Shown here: positions 7,082 to 18,498 of the stretch, in pieces
Layout of the letters: each line of letters starts with the position of its first letter
Numbering within the stretch: the first letter of the stretch is position 1
Assembly (NCBI GenBank): GCA_963819975.1
Contig: CAWFYE010000007.1
Location: 682,001-746,000 of the forward strand
From: Palsa-1392 sp963819975
Lineage (GTDB): Bacteria; Verrucomicrobiota; Verrucomicrobiia; Chthoniobacterales; UBA10450
Reading direction: 5' to 3'
Length of the DNA stretch: 64,000 nt
Translations under genes and position numbers: made by a program
The notes under the pieces: generated by a model
The model's input: only the letters and a program-made list of their open reading frames with translations
Databases searched by the model: none
What the model was told of the DNA's origin: nothing

Positions 7082-10000
7082 CTAGTTTGTTCTCTCCCCG
7101 TCGGTTTGCGCCGTTGTCGTAGTGCCCGACCCGAGATTGTAAACTTCGACCAAAGCGATACCGGTCGTTTCGTTCTTGCCCCGCACAATGGCGGTGTAAG
7201 GAGCGGGCAGGAGCGTTTGCAGGATGGCCGACTCGGCGTCGTCGGCAGGCGCGATCATGGTGGCTATGATTTCGGCTTCCTGGGTATCGCGCCAATCGTC
7301 GTTTGAGGCCAGGAGCGTGCCGTTGCCGTCAAACAAGTCCAAAGTTGGGTCGGCCAGTTTTCCCGCCAGCGGGAGCGAGGGACCGATCGCTCGCACCAGC
7401 ACCTCCTCTGGAGAAGGTCCGAGCAGGATAAAACCGCCGATCATCACGTCGTCGCCCGTCTCGACCAGTCCGCGGGTGGAGATGTTGGCCAATTCGGAGT
7501 CGGCCTCGCTATCCAGATCATAGGCCTCGACCAACCCGATGCCGGTGGTGCTGTTTACCCCGCGCACAATCGCGGTATAGAGACCGGGATCCAGACTCTG
7601 GAGAATGGCCGACTCGAAATCGTTGCTCGGCGGGATGGTGCTGTCGATTATCTCCTGCTTGTTTGACGCATCCATCCAGTTGTCGTTGCTGGCGATTAAT
7701 GTTCCTGAGCCGTCATGCAATTCGAGGGTCGGGTCGGCCAACAACCCCGGGAGCGGCAGCGACGGTCCGAGGGCGCGGATGATCACTTTTTTCGGTTGCG
7801 TGCCGGTGACAATGAAACCACCAATGAGAACGTTATCGCCCGTCTCGACCCGCAGCCGGGTGGAGATATTGCCCAGGATAGTCGGAGGCGGATCACCCTC
7901 CAGTCTCATGATCCCGAACGACCGAACGGAAAGTCCGGCGGTCACGGCTCGACCGCTTGCGTCGAGCGTGATCGCAGCCGGGATATCCCAGCCGCCGCCA
8001 CTCAGATCCACGGCCGCGACGCCGTTGTCGCCATACGAATCGTCGCGCGTGCCGTCGCTCTTGTAGCGCACCACGAGAAAATCAAACGTGGGCCCGCCGC
8101 TGACAGAACCACTGGTGACGAGGATTTTACCGTTCCGCTGCACCGCCAGCGCCGTGCCAGTTTGGACCTCCGGATCGATCAGTTTCCCGACGCTGTTAAA
8201 GGAGTCGTCGAGCGTGCCGTTGGGATTGTAGCGGGCCAGAGCCAAAGCCCCCGTACTGGCAAAACCGCAGACAATCATCTTGCCGTCACTCTGCAACGCC
8301 AGGGCTCGGCCACCGCTATTCCCGGAGTCGATCGCGGTCGTCACGATTCCGTCGCCGTCAAAGGAGAGATCGAGCGAGCCATCGGGATTGCAGCGCACGA
8401 GCGAGAACCCACCCCGGTCGCTCCCCGCCACGACGATTTTTCCGTCGCTCTGCACCGCGACCGCCCGGGCCTCTTGCACGCCTGATATCGGAATGACGAC
8501 CATCCCATCACCGTCGAATGACGGATCGAGCGAGCCATTTGGAAGGTAACGAAAGATCGTTATGTCCGAGTCACTCCCACTCGTGGCGGCAACGACAATT
8601 TTGCCGTCAGTCTGGATCGCTACCGCGATCGCAAAACTGTTGCTCAGGCTGAAGGGTGTCGTGACAATTCCGGTCCCGTTAAAAGAAAGATCGAGCGAGC
8701 CGTTCGGATTATAGCGCGCGACCGCGATGGAATAGGCGGCCGTCACGGATGAGTAACTAAGGCCCGCCACGACAATTTTATTGTCGGCCTGGAGGGCGAC
8801 CGCCTTTCCGAAATCAAAAGACTCGATCACCGTCGTCACTTTCCCATCGCCGGAGAAAGTCGTGTCCGCCGACCCATCTGGGTCGCAGCGGAAAACGGCA
8901 AAACCGTTGAGACTGGTCCCGGCGACGACAATTTTGCCGTCCTCCTGCACTGCGACCGCTTCTCCCGTTCCGCCTTGGTCGCCCACGTTGTCGATTCTTT
9001 TTCCGTCCTCGTCAAAGGAAGAGTCGAGCGAACCGTCCTGGTTGTAGCGGGCGACCGCGAAGTCATCCAGAGAGTTACTCGAGAGACTGATACTGGATCC
9101 GGCTACGACCAGCTTGCCGTCGGCCTGCGCGATCATCCCGGCGACGGGATTAATGTTGGAATCGACCACCGTGGTCAGGATGCCATCTTGATCGAAAGTC
9201 GTGTCGATCGAGCCATCGGCATTGTAGCGCGCGAGGGCAAAGTTGGTTTTGAAAAGGGCCGCGTCACTCGATCCTGCAACCATGATCTTGAGCGGGTTCC
9301 CCAGGCCGCCGTCTTGAATAATCACTGCCTTGGCGATGTCGCTGGCCGCGCCGATCGGGGTCGTGACTTTGCCGTCCATGTCGAAAGTCGTGTCGAGCGA
9401 GCCATCCAGGTTATAGCGCACCAGTGCGAAATCATTATTCGTCACTCCGCTGCTCGATCCCACGACTACTATCCTGTCCGGTTGAAAGATCGTGTTGTTC
9501 CCAAACTGGATCGCGATCGCTGTGGCGACATCCTCGCTCGTGCCGAACTGAACCGGCGTCGTGACAATCCCGTCGAGGTCGAAGGAAGAGTCGAGTGCGC
9601 CGGTTGAATCGTAACGCAGGACCGCGAAATCCGCGTTCCCGTCAGCATTGATGGTGGAACCGGCGGCGATGATTTTGTCGTTCAGGATCGTGACCGCGTT
9701 CGCGACGTCCGTCGCCGAGCCCACGGCCGTTTTGGCGACACCAGGGAAGCCGCCGGGGCCCCCGGTGCCAAACGAAGTGTCGACAGAACCATCCGAGTTG
9801 AAGCGAAAGAGCGCGAAGTCAACCTTGCCTCCGAAGGAAGTGATTGAACCTGCCACCACCACCTTATTGTCGCTCTGAATGACGAGCGCGTTCCCCCGAA
9901 ACACAACTGCATCGAAGCCGTAGGTCACCTTCCCGCCGGCGCCGAAAGAAGAATCGAGCGAGCCGTCCACGTTGTAGCGGACCACTGCCACTGAAGCCGG

Positions 10001-10501
10001 AACAGGGAAATCAAATTCCGTGTAACCCGCGACGACAATCCTGCCATCGCCCTGGATCCGGACCGCGGTCGCGGTGCTCCGGCCCGCGCCGACAGTCGTC
10101 GTCACCTTCCCGTCACCGCTAAAGGAGGGATCGAGCGAGCCATCGGTGTTATAGCGAACGACGGAGAAATCACTTCCGCCCACCACGACGATCTTGCCGT
10201 CGGCCTGCCGCGCGACGCCGTTCGCCCGATCCGAACCCAAACCAAAACCGACCCGAATGAAGCCGGAGCCGGCAAAGCTGGTATCGAGGTCGCCTGGCGC
10301 GGCCGAGGCCGGCACGCCGTGAAAGCAGAAAGCGCCCGCCACCGAAAAAACTCTTAGGAGAACCACCCACCGCCGAAAAGAAAAGCCTTCGCCGTCCGGT
10401 TGGTTTTGTGATTCAGGCGGAAAGGCGAGCCGTTTTTGCTTCGGGAGACGTCCCCCAGTTAAGCCCTTCAAGAAACGACCGCCAGTAGTCCTGGGTTGCA
10501 T
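7082..10501 (-). CDS. Large secreted delta-60-repeat protein with two C-terminal modules
   Basis: About 1139 residues. A signal peptide ends near the ASA at roughly residue 67 of the ATG chosen here. About fourteen repeats follow, each with a GSLDTSF-type core and a GDGKVTT-type end, spaced 50-60 residues. This is the delta-60 repeat family, expected to form a beta-propeller-like outer-surface or secreted structure. The C-terminus has two copies of a roughly 125-residue module (ISTR..VETGD, IIRALGPSLPLPG, ESAILQ.L.P, TGI.LVE.Y). The ATG complementary to 10499-10501 has a good GGAG ribosome site six bases upstream, so it was preferred to the longer frame from 10546. The gene contains no TCGTTAGG octamer despite its size. 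Function unknown. Confidence 0.88.
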   Translation of the reverse strand: MQPRTTGGRFLKGLTGGRLPKQKRLAFPPESQNQPDGEGFSFRRWVVLLRVFSVAGAFCFHGVPASAAPGDLDTSFAGSGFIRVGFGLGSDRANGVARQADGKIVVVGGSDFSVVRYNTDGSLDPSFSGDGKVTTTVGAGRSTATAVRIQGDGRIVVAGYTEFDFPVPASVAVVRYNVDGSLDSSFGAGGKVTYGFDAVVFRGNALVIQSDNKVVVAGSITSFGGKVDFALFRFNSDGSVDTSFGTGGPGGFPGVAKTAVGSATDVANAVTILNDKIIAAGSTINADGNADFAVLRYDSTGALDSSFDLDGIVTTPVQFGTSEDVATAIAIQFGNNTIFQPDRIVVVGSSSGVTNNDFALVRYNLDGSLDTTFDMDGKVTTPIGAASDIAKAVIIQDGGLGNPLKIMVAGSSDAALFKTNFALARYNADGSIDTTFDQDGILTTVVDSNINPVAGMIAQADGKLVVAGSSISLSSNSLDDFAVARYNQDGSLDSSFDEDGKRIDNVGDQGGTGEAVAVQEDGKIVVAGTSLNGFAVFRCDPDGSADTTFSGDGKVTTVIESFDFGKAVALQADNKIVVAGLSYSSVTAAYSIAVARYNPNGSLDLSFNGTGIVTTPFSLSNSFAIAVAIQTDGKIVVAATSGSDSDITIFRYLPNGSLDPSFDGDGMVVIPISGVQEARAVAVQSDGKIVVAGSDRGGFSLVRCNPDGSLDLSFDGDGIVTTAIDSGNSGGRALALQSDGKMIVCGFASTGALALARYNPNGTLDDSFNSVGKLIDPEVQTGTALAVQRNGKILVTSGSVSGGPTFDFLVVRYKSDGTRDDSYGDNGVAAVDLSGGGWDIPAAITLDASGRAVTAGLSVRSFGIMRLEGDPPPTILGNISTRLRVETGDNVLIGGFIVTGTQPKKVIIRALGPSLPLPGLLADPTLELHDGSGTLIASNDNWMDASNKQEIIDSTIPPSNDFESAILQSLDPGLYTAIVRGVNSTTGIGLVEAYDLDSEADSELANISTRGLVETGDDVMIGGFILLGPSPEEVLVRAIGPSLPLAGKLADPTLDLFDGNGTLLASNDDWRDTQEAEIIATMIAPADDAESAILQTLLPAPYTAIVRGKNETTGIALVEVYNLGSGTTTTAQTDGERTN

Positions 10502-10750
10502 GATTTTCTCCAATGTGAACACCTCCGGGAAAACCCCGGGGGGCACAGATTTGTCCAGGAATCTGAGGGTAACGACAGGTCGAGCACAAGAACAAAAAGG
10601 GAGGCCCGTGACGATGGCTGTTTCCCCTAACCGATGCGCAAGACATCTGGTTGCGGAATGCGCCGCAGCAGGTCTACCGCTAGTCCCGAATTGCTCGCCA
10701 GGTTCTAACCAGACCCGGTCCGATCGGTTTCGGTTCAGCCGGCTGGCTCA

Positions 10751-11311
10751 CTAGAGACCAAAAATCCTAACGAGCTGCTGTTTCCCTTTCAGCTTCCGTT
10801 CGCCGAGATCGACCAGCGGCTCGCTCTCCCGCAGGTGTTCGCGGAAATCGGCCGAGAGCAGGACTTGCTGGTTGAGTTCCTTCATCACGCCCTCGAGCCG
10901 AAAGACGGTGTTCACCGGTTCGCCGATGATGGTGGCGTCGCGCTGGGCATCGATCCCGACATTACCGCAGGTGACGCTCCCAAAATGGAGCGCGATCCCG
11001 ATCTGGAACGGATCGCCGTTGGCCCATTTCGTTTTGCTCGCGAGCGCGAGCATGTCGCGCGCGATCCGGAGGGTGGCGGCGCAATCGACCGTCGCGCCGT
11101 CGCATTCGCCCCAGTAGGCAAGGACAGCGTCGCCGATGAATTTATCGACGGTGCCGCCGCTTTTGGTGACTAGGTTCCCTGCTTCGCGAAACCAAACGCC
11201 GAGTTGCTGCGCTAGATGCGAGCTGGAGATTTTCTCTGCCATCGTGCTGAAGCCGCGAATGTCGCAGACTAACAATGCCATCGACCGGATCGCCGAGGCG
11301 ACGCCGGCCAT
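10751..11311 (-). CDS. Class III adenylate/guanylate cyclase catalytic domain, shortened duplicate
   Basis: A 186-residue class III nucleotidyl cyclase domain. LLVCDIRGFSTMAEK near the start carries the first metal-binding Asp, DKFIGDAVLAYWG carries the second, and the end is LGERKLKGKQQLVRIFGL. It is a close duplicate of the C-terminal two thirds of the cyclase at 12018-12923, but the FHA domain is missing. Sequence upstream of the ATG shows no FHA coding. It could be an active stand-alone catalytic domain or the remains of a truncated copy. The delta-60 gene follows about 250 bases downstream on the same strand, a gap in which I see no gene. Confidence 0.7.
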   Translation of the reverse strand: MAGVASAIRSMALLVCDIRGFSTMAEKISSSHLAQQLGVWFREAGNLVTKSGGTVDKFIGDAVLAYWGECDGATVDCAATLRIARDMLALASKTKWANGDPFQIGIALHFGSVTCGNVGIDAQRDATIIGEPVNTVFRLEGVMKELNQQVLLSADFREHLRESEPLVDLGERKLKGKQQLVRIFGL

Positions 11312-11375
11312 GGAAGGACGGGATCGCGGGCAAAGAGCCGATCGACGACTGAGCGCTTGTCTTGGCGGTAGGGAG

Positions 11376-12017
11376 TTACGGGCTAGGGATTTTGTGGTCA
11401 GTCAGTGAATCTTGCAGAAAGAGTGACTCCCGAAAGAGTAACCAGCCCAGCGCCGCGCACCAGCCGAACCAAGCGGCGAAGAGGGCTCTTTGCGTCAGGC
11501 CATTGATCGGCTTCACGTAGGTCCACACGATTCCATCTCGAAAGATCGCGCTCAGGTTCACGGCAATGGCGAGGCAGGCCAATCCGTAGAAGATCCATGA
11601 GACTTTGACGACGTTTCTTGCCCCAGAGTCGCGTCGCCAGGTCAGCGCGAAGGCGAGCGGCGCCTGGTAACCGATCAGCTCCGAGAGGCCAAAGACGGTG
11701 TGCAGCGGGCGCGGATAGGCAAAGACTCCGACTCCCGCGGCGGACAAGGCCATGCACGCGACGAGGCAAGCAGCCCATTGGGAGCGCCCGACTGCGACGG
11801 ATCGGGCGCGGACGGCGAGGGAGAAAACCAGGATGCATCCCGCTACGACGCACAGCATGACGGCAAAGGGACCTCTCGCAGGCGAGCCGATCTCGCCGAT
11901 CTCGCTCACGGTCTGGTGGACGTGGCTGTAACCGGGAAGCAGCAAGGCCAGACCGACGATGCCAAGCGCCAGGATGGCGGCCCCGAGCGGGCCGAAGAGG
12001 AGCCGGTAGTCTTTCAC
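11376..12017 (-). CDS. DUF998-family integral membrane protein
   Basis: A 213-residue hydrophobic protein with about six predicted membrane spans, starting with a span at residues 8-28. Overall pattern and length fit the DUF998 family, whose function is unknown. The GTG start at 12015-12017 directly abuts the TAA of the FHA-cyclase gene, with no spacer. The two are therefore probably one transcript read leftwards. A sensor or partner role for the cyclase is possible but not shown by sequence. Confidence 0.75.
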   Translation of the reverse strand: MKDYRLLFGPLGAAILALGIVGLALLLPGYSHVHQTVSEIGEIGSPARGPFAVMLCVVAGCILVFSLAVRARSVAVGRSQWAACLVACMALSAAGVGVFAYPRPLHTVFGLSELIGYQAPLAFALTWRRDSGARNVVKVSWIFYGLACLAIAVNLSAIFRDGIVWTYVKPINGLTQRALFAAWFGWCAALGWLLFRESLFLQDSLTDHKIPSP

Positions 12018-12923
12018 TTAGGCCAACCCAAAGATCCGAACGAGCTGCTGTTTCCCTTTCAGCTTCCGTTCGCCGAGATCGATGAGCGTTTCGCTCTCCG
12101 GCAAATGCTCGCGGAAATCGGCGGAGAGCAGGACCTGCTGGTTAAGTTCCTTCATCACGCCTTCGAGTCGGAAAACGGTGTTGACCGGGTCGCCGATGAT
12201 GGTGGCGTCGCGCTGAGCGTCGATCCCGACGTTGCCGCAGGTGACTGACCCATAATGGAGCGCGATGCCGATTTGGAATGGATCGCCATTGGCCCATTTC
12301 GTTTTCCCCGCGAGAGCAAGCATCTCGCACGCGATCTGGAGCGTGGCGGCGCAGTCGACACCAGCGCCCTCGCATTCGCTCCAATAGGCGAGGATGGCGT
12401 CGCCAATGAATTTATCGACGGTGCCGCCGCTCTTGGTGACGAGGTTGCCGGTTTCGCGAAACCAGACGCCGAGCTGTTGCGCGAGGTGCGAGCTGGAAAT
12501 TTTCTCTGCCATCGTGCTGAAGCCGCGAATGTCGCAGACGAGCAATGCCACCGGCCGGATCGCCGAGGCGACACCGGCCATCGAGCCGGCCATGGTGACT
12601 TCGAGATGCGCGGAAGAGAAGTCATCCTGAATCAGATCGAAGATAATTTCGTTCTTGGCCACTTCGACCCGCGCGCCGGGCGCGAGGGTCATCGGCATGA
12701 CGACGCGCTGGCCGTTGACCAAGGTCCCGTTCCGACTTCCGAGATCGATGATTTGATATTGGTAGCCGTCGTGGCAGCGAATGAGGGCGTGCTGGCGCGA
12801 AACGAGCGGGCTGCCGCTCAGGCAAACCGTGTTGTCGGCCGTCCGTCCGATCGTGGCGGTGTTGCCGATCGTGAGTTCGAATGGTTCGCCAGCGAGAGGC
12901 GTGATCCGGAGCTTGGCAGGCAC
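12018..12923 (-). CDS. FHA-domain class III adenylate/guanylate cyclase
   Basis: A 301-residue soluble protein. Residues 1 to about 95 form an FHA domain (IGRTADN, SRQHALI, GSRNGTLVNGQ), which binds phosphothreonine peptides. Residues from about 115 to the end form a class III cyclase domain (LLVCDIRGFSTMAEK, DKFIGDAILAYWS) and its conserved tail. It should make a cyclic nucleotide in response to binding a phosphorylated partner. It is divergent from the Ser/Thr kinase at 13019 across only about 95 bases, which suggests the kinase or its targets feed the FHA domain. Two shortened copies of its 3' part lie at 10751 and 6888. Confidence 0.9.
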   Translation of the reverse strand: MPAKLRITPLAGEPFELTIGNTATIGRTADNTVCLSGSPLVSRQHALIRCHDGYQYQIIDLGSRNGTLVNGQRVVMPMTLAPGARVEVAKNEIIFDLIQDDFSSAHLEVTMAGSMAGVASAIRPVALLVCDIRGFSTMAEKISSSHLAQQLGVWFRETGNLVTKSGGTVDKFIGDAILAYWSECEGAGVDCAATLQIACEMLALAGKTKWANGDPFQIGIALHYGSVTCGNVGIDAQRDATIIGDPVNTVFRLEGVMKELNQQVLLSADFREHLPESETLIDLGERKLKGKQQLVRIFGLA

Positions 12924-13018
12924 GGTTGAGAGTATCTAATAGCAGGCGGCGTGCGACAAGATCGTCTTAATCCGATGGCGCGAGGCGGAAATCAGGCGAT
13001 ATAATTCGCGCTTTCCCG

Positions 13019-15130
<2,112 letters not shown>

Positions 15131-15202
15131 GGCTACCGTCGTTGCCGGGGGCAAAATAAAATCTTGTCAGAGACCGAGCAGCGCCCTCAGACTCAGCCCC
15201 TC

Positions 15203-15715
15203 ATGAAAATTCCGATGCTCAGAACTTCTTCACTGTTGGCGGCTCTCTCGATTCTCGGGACCGGCTGTGCGGACCTATCTCCTTTGCAAAACGCCGGCGT
15301 CTTTGGCGCCGCGGGCGGCGCGACGGCCGGCGGAATCGCCCGGGCCTCGGGTGCGAGTGTCGGCGAATCAGTCGCGATCGGCGCTGCCACCGGAGCGGTC
15401 GTGGCGGCGGTCACCTATATTATCGCACAACATCAGGCCACGGAGCGCCAGCGCCAGATCGCGGAAGAGCGTGCGCAGCGCGCTTACGCCCAGCGCAAGA
15501 GCCAGATGAAGGCGCGCAAGACGCGCTACATCGCAGTCGATACGGAAAAGAACAACCAGACGTCGCCGCAAGCTAAAAAGAGCGTCATGATCTGGGACAC
15601 GCAATCGCAGGAAGTGGTGGGGAACAACGTTTACGACGTGAAGAGCCCGCCGGCCGTCGGCTCGACCGCGAAGTTCGACACCTATTCGGCGGAATACGTC
15701 GGATCGGGAAGTTAG
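15203..15715 (+). CDS. Putative lipoprotein with a glycine-zipper-like segment
   Basis: A 170-residue exported protein of unrecognised family. The ATG at 15203 gives a short signal ending in a lipobox-like LGTGC near residue 20. An upstream TTG at 15164 in the same frame would bury the signal and was not used. The next 50 residues are Gly/Ala-rich (GAAGGATAGGIARASG, GAATGAVVAAVTYII), like glycine-zipper membrane segments. A charged helix and a polar C-terminus follow. The stop is followed at once by a copy of the octamer (15716-15723). Its function cannot be inferred. Confidence 0.7.
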   Translation: MKIPMLRTSSLLAALSILGTGCADLSPLQNAGVFGAAGGATAGGIARASGASVGESVAIGAATGAVVAAVTYIIAQHQATERQRQIAEERAQRAYAQRKSQMKARKTRYIAVDTEKNNQTSPQAKKSVMIWDTQSQEVVGNNVYDVKSPPAVGSTAKFDTYSAEYVGSGS

Positions 15716-15750
15716 TCGTTAGGCCCTACGAATCACTGCGGCCGGCGGAA

Positions 15751-17937
15751 TCAGTTCCCGCCGCCGAAGAAGCGTTTGAACGATCGGAAAATGCTGCGCG
15801 GCGCTTCCTTTACTTTCTCCTGGATTTGCTCCATCCGGCGTCCGAGGAGAGTCGGATTCCCACCGTGCACTTTGCAGGTTCCACGCGGGATTTTATCGAC
15901 CGGGAGATCGATTTCATAAGCGGTGCCGGCTGCGACGCAGCCACTGGTCGCGATCGCGTTTGAAATCGAGCAGACGGTTGCCTGCTGTGTTGCCACTGGC
16001 GCGCGAAACGTCTCGGCCGGGTAACGTTCGGACGTTTTGTTCATGACCTGCGTCCAAACCGGCAGAGCGAGCGCCGAGCCGTAGCCGTGCGGGATGATGG
16101 TGGTCGGTTGATCGAATCCGACCCAGACGCCACAGGTGAGCGAACTGGTGAAACCAACAAACCACGCATCCTTGAAATCGTTCGTCGTCCCGGTCTTGCC
16201 GGCGGCGGGCAGTTTGAAACCTAACGACCGCGCGCTCGCGGCCGTCCCACGGGTCATGACTTCTTCCATCAGTTGTGTCGTCATCCAGGTCGCGCCTGGG
16301 TCGAGTACCGGCAGCGTGACGTGGGCGGCGCGATAAATCGGCTTGTGCTCCGGGTCATCGATTCGCTCGATGATGTAGGACTGCTTGCGGATTCCGGCGT
16401 TGGGGAAAACGGTGTAAGCCGAAGTCAGGTCTTTCAGGTCGGTCTCGAACGAGCCGATGTAGATGGCCGCGCCGTGCGGAATATCGGTCCCGAGGCCTAA
16501 CGTCATCGCCACCTTCTGGGTGTCGTCGAGCCCGGCAAATTCGCCAACCCGTACGCTCATTGTGTTGCGCGATTGGATGAGCCCATACGAAACGGGTTTG
16601 ATTCCGACGTAACGTCCGTCGGAATTTCCCGGCGACCAGTTCCCAGCCCCCTGGATTTCGCCCGGCTGGATCGGCCCGTCGCTGACCGCCGCGCCCGGCA
16701 ACAAGCCGTGCATGAAGGCGAGGGTGTAAACAAACGGCTTGAAGGAGGAGCCGATCTGACGATTGGCCGGCGCGAGGGCGCGATTGAATTTGCTCTGCGC
16801 GTAATCGCGCCCGCCGACGAGGGCCCGGATGCCGCCGCTCGCGTTATCGATCGCGACCAGCGCGCCTTCCAGGTAGGGCATGGCGCTGTCTTCACCGTCC
16901 GCCGGGGCGTGATATTGCGACTTGAGCGGGTGCTTGAAGCCGGGCTGGCGCTCGATCTTGCTGAGCTGTTGCTCGATCGCGTCGGTGGCCACTTTCTGCG
17001 CTACCGGATCGAGCGTGGTGTAAATGAAGAGGCCGCCATTGTCGATCTGATCGGCCGTGAGGAGGAGATTGAGGTCCCTCTGGACCGCATCCATCGCGTA
17101 GTTTTCCTGGATGAGGGTGAGGCGACGCCGATGCGAATTGATTTTCTCCTGCTTCGCCCGCTGCGCTTCGCTCGCTGTAATTTCCTTCAAGTCCTGCAGC
17201 CGGTTGAGCACCGTGTCACGCTGGACCCGGGCGCCTTCCGGATTTTTCAACGGCGAAAAGCGGTTCGGGCTCCGGATCAACCCAGCGAGGAGAGCCGACT
17301 CCGAGAGATCGATTTTCGCGGCGCTTTTCCCGAAATAAGATTGCGAGGCGGTCTCGACGCCGTAACAACCGGAGCCGAAATAGATCCGGTTCACGTAAAG
17401 CTCGAGGATCTGGTCTTTGCTCAGCTCGCGCTCCATTCGCAACGCGACCATCGCCTCGAGCAACTTACGGCTAATGGTGCGCCCGCCTAACGGGAGGCTG
17501 TTGCGTGCCAATTGCTGGGTAATGCTGCTCGCGCCTTCCTTGGCTGAGCCGCTCGTGATATCGCGATAGAGGGCGCGCGCCACACCGCGCCAGTCGATTC
17601 CGCCGTGCTCGTAGAAGCGGGTGTCTTCGCGCGCGAGGAGGGCTTTGATAAAATAGGGCGAGACTTGCTTGAGCGGCACCCTAAGGCGATTGGCGCCGGC
17701 GAGGCGGCTGTAGATCTTGCCGTCGACGTCGAAGACAGTGTTGCGCTCCGGCATGGTGCCCAGGCGTTTCAGGTCGAAAGTCTGGGCCCAGACCGCGTAA
17801 AAGGAAAGGATCGCGACGATAGCTGCGACCGGGAGGGCGAGGAGGAAAAAAACTGCCACCCAACGCCAGGTGCGGCGGCGCTTTTTTCTGGGCCGGGCAC
17901 TTTTCGAGCGGCTGCTGGTGCGCGCGAATATTTTCAT
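15751..17937 (-). CDS. Class A penicillin-binding protein (PBP1-type transglycosylase/transpeptidase)
   Basis: 728 residues with a basic cytoplasmic start and one membrane span near residues 26-50. The GT51 glycosyltransferase domain has its catalytic EDTRFYEHGGID near residue 101 and SSITQQLARN. The transpeptidase domain has the serine motif SSFK near 397, SRN near 460 and KTGTTND near 581. It polymerises and cross-links peptidoglycan in the periplasm. The C-terminus adds a short Cys-containing tail (CSISNAIATSGCV). Domain order and length are normal for the family and no lesion is visible. An octamer copy at 16220 and one-base variants near 16494 and 17487 lie inside. Confidence 0.93.
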   Translation of the reverse strand: MKIFARTSSRSKSARPRKKRRRTWRWVAVFFLLALPVAAIVAILSFYAVWAQTFDLKRLGTMPERNTVFDVDGKIYSRLAGANRLRVPLKQVSPYFIKALLAREDTRFYEHGGIDWRGVARALYRDITSGSAKEGASSITQQLARNSLPLGGRTISRKLLEAMVALRMERELSKDQILELYVNRIYFGSGCYGVETASQSYFGKSAAKIDLSESALLAGLIRSPNRFSPLKNPEGARVQRDTVLNRLQDLKEITASEAQRAKQEKINSHRRRLTLIQENYAMDAVQRDLNLLLTADQIDNGGLFIYTTLDPVAQKVATDAIEQQLSKIERQPGFKHPLKSQYHAPADGEDSAMPYLEGALVAIDNASGGIRALVGGRDYAQSKFNRALAPANRQIGSSFKPFVYTLAFMHGLLPGAAVSDGPIQPGEIQGAGNWSPGNSDGRYVGIKPVSYGLIQSRNTMSVRVGEFAGLDDTQKVAMTLGLGTDIPHGAAIYIGSFETDLKDLTSAYTVFPNAGIRKQSYIIERIDDPEHKPIYRAAHVTLPVLDPGATWMTTQLMEEVMTRGTAASARSLGFKLPAAGKTGTTNDFKDAWFVGFTSSLTCGVWVGFDQPTTIIPHGYGSALALPVWTQVMNKTSERYPAETFRAPVATQQATVCSISNAIATSGCVAAGTAYEIDLPVDKIPRGTCKVHGGNPTLLGRRMEQIQEKVKEAPRSIFRSFKRFFGGGN

Positions 17938-18023
17938 GAAAATCTGGACGACAAAGCTACGGGGCGCTTTGCGACAGAACTAAATCACACCTCCCGACGG
18001 AGGAAAGCGCGATCCGCCGAAAG

Positions 18024-18060
18024 AAAAAGACCTTCTCCCGGGCGACGGGGAAGGTCTTTT
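18024..18060 (-). terminator. Intrinsic terminator after the glutaredoxin-like gene
   Basis: A hairpin with arms AAAGACCTTC...CCCG and CGGG...AAGGTCTTT around a five-base loop. On the minus strand it is followed by TTTTTCTTT. It lies 20 bases after the stop of the gene at 18080-18415. The plus strand also ends in TTTT, so weak bidirectional activity is possible. It lies upstream of the PBP gene's start. Confidence 0.8.
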
Positions 18061-18079
18061 CGAAAGCGATAAACGTCTT

Positions 18080-18415
18080 CTAGAACTTCATCTTGACCGG
18101 CTCGCCGTGCTGCTCGTTTGCGCACGGAGCGTTGATCGGGACGCCGGCGTCATTTTGGTTAGGCTGAACCAGTTGGTGTTCGATCAGGTAACGCTCGACT
18201 TCTTCGCCGCTCACGTCGGCCACCATTTTGCCGTTGATCTCGACGCAGGGCGAGAGGGGCTGGCCGCTCTTGGTCTCCATTTCCCAGCGAAAAGCGGGAT
18301 TCTGGATAATATCTTTTTCGGTGTAGAGGAGATCATATTTGGCGAGGACGGCGCGCACGCCGCCGCTCCAGCCGCAATGCGTTTTGAGGTAGGCTGTGAT
18401 TTCTGGCTTTTCCAT
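18080..18415 (-). CDS. Glutaredoxin-like protein with a monothiol-type CGWS site
   Basis: A 111-residue thioredoxin-fold protein. Residues 1-85 match glutaredoxin: EITAYLKTHCGWSGGV, then LSPCVEINGKMVADVSGEE. The expected CPYC/CxxC is CGWS, so only one active-site Cys remains. A further Cys sits before the normally cis-Pro region (SPCVEI). Monothiol glutaredoxins usually carry CGFS and handle Fe-S clusters or glutathione. Whether this protein does so is not shown. The C-terminal 25 residues look unstructured. Transcription ends at the hairpin at 18024-18060. Confidence 0.8.
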   Translation of the reverse strand: MEKPEITAYLKTHCGWSGGVRAVLAKYDLLYTEKDIIQNPAFRWEMETKSGQPLSPCVEINGKMVADVSGEEVERYLIEHQLVQPNQNDAGVPINAPCANEQHGEPVKMKF

Positions 18416-18498
18416 TTGCCCAAAATAACACCGGAGAAATTTTCAGCCACCGATTTCGACTTTGGATTGTGGTCCTTCGAACGAAGGTTCGGCGCAGA

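Noticed and set aside
7500..10300. Tandem DNA repeats within the delta-60 gene as a separate repeat array
   Set aside because: They are the diverged protein repeats of one open frame; nucleotide identity between units is too low for a DNA-level array.
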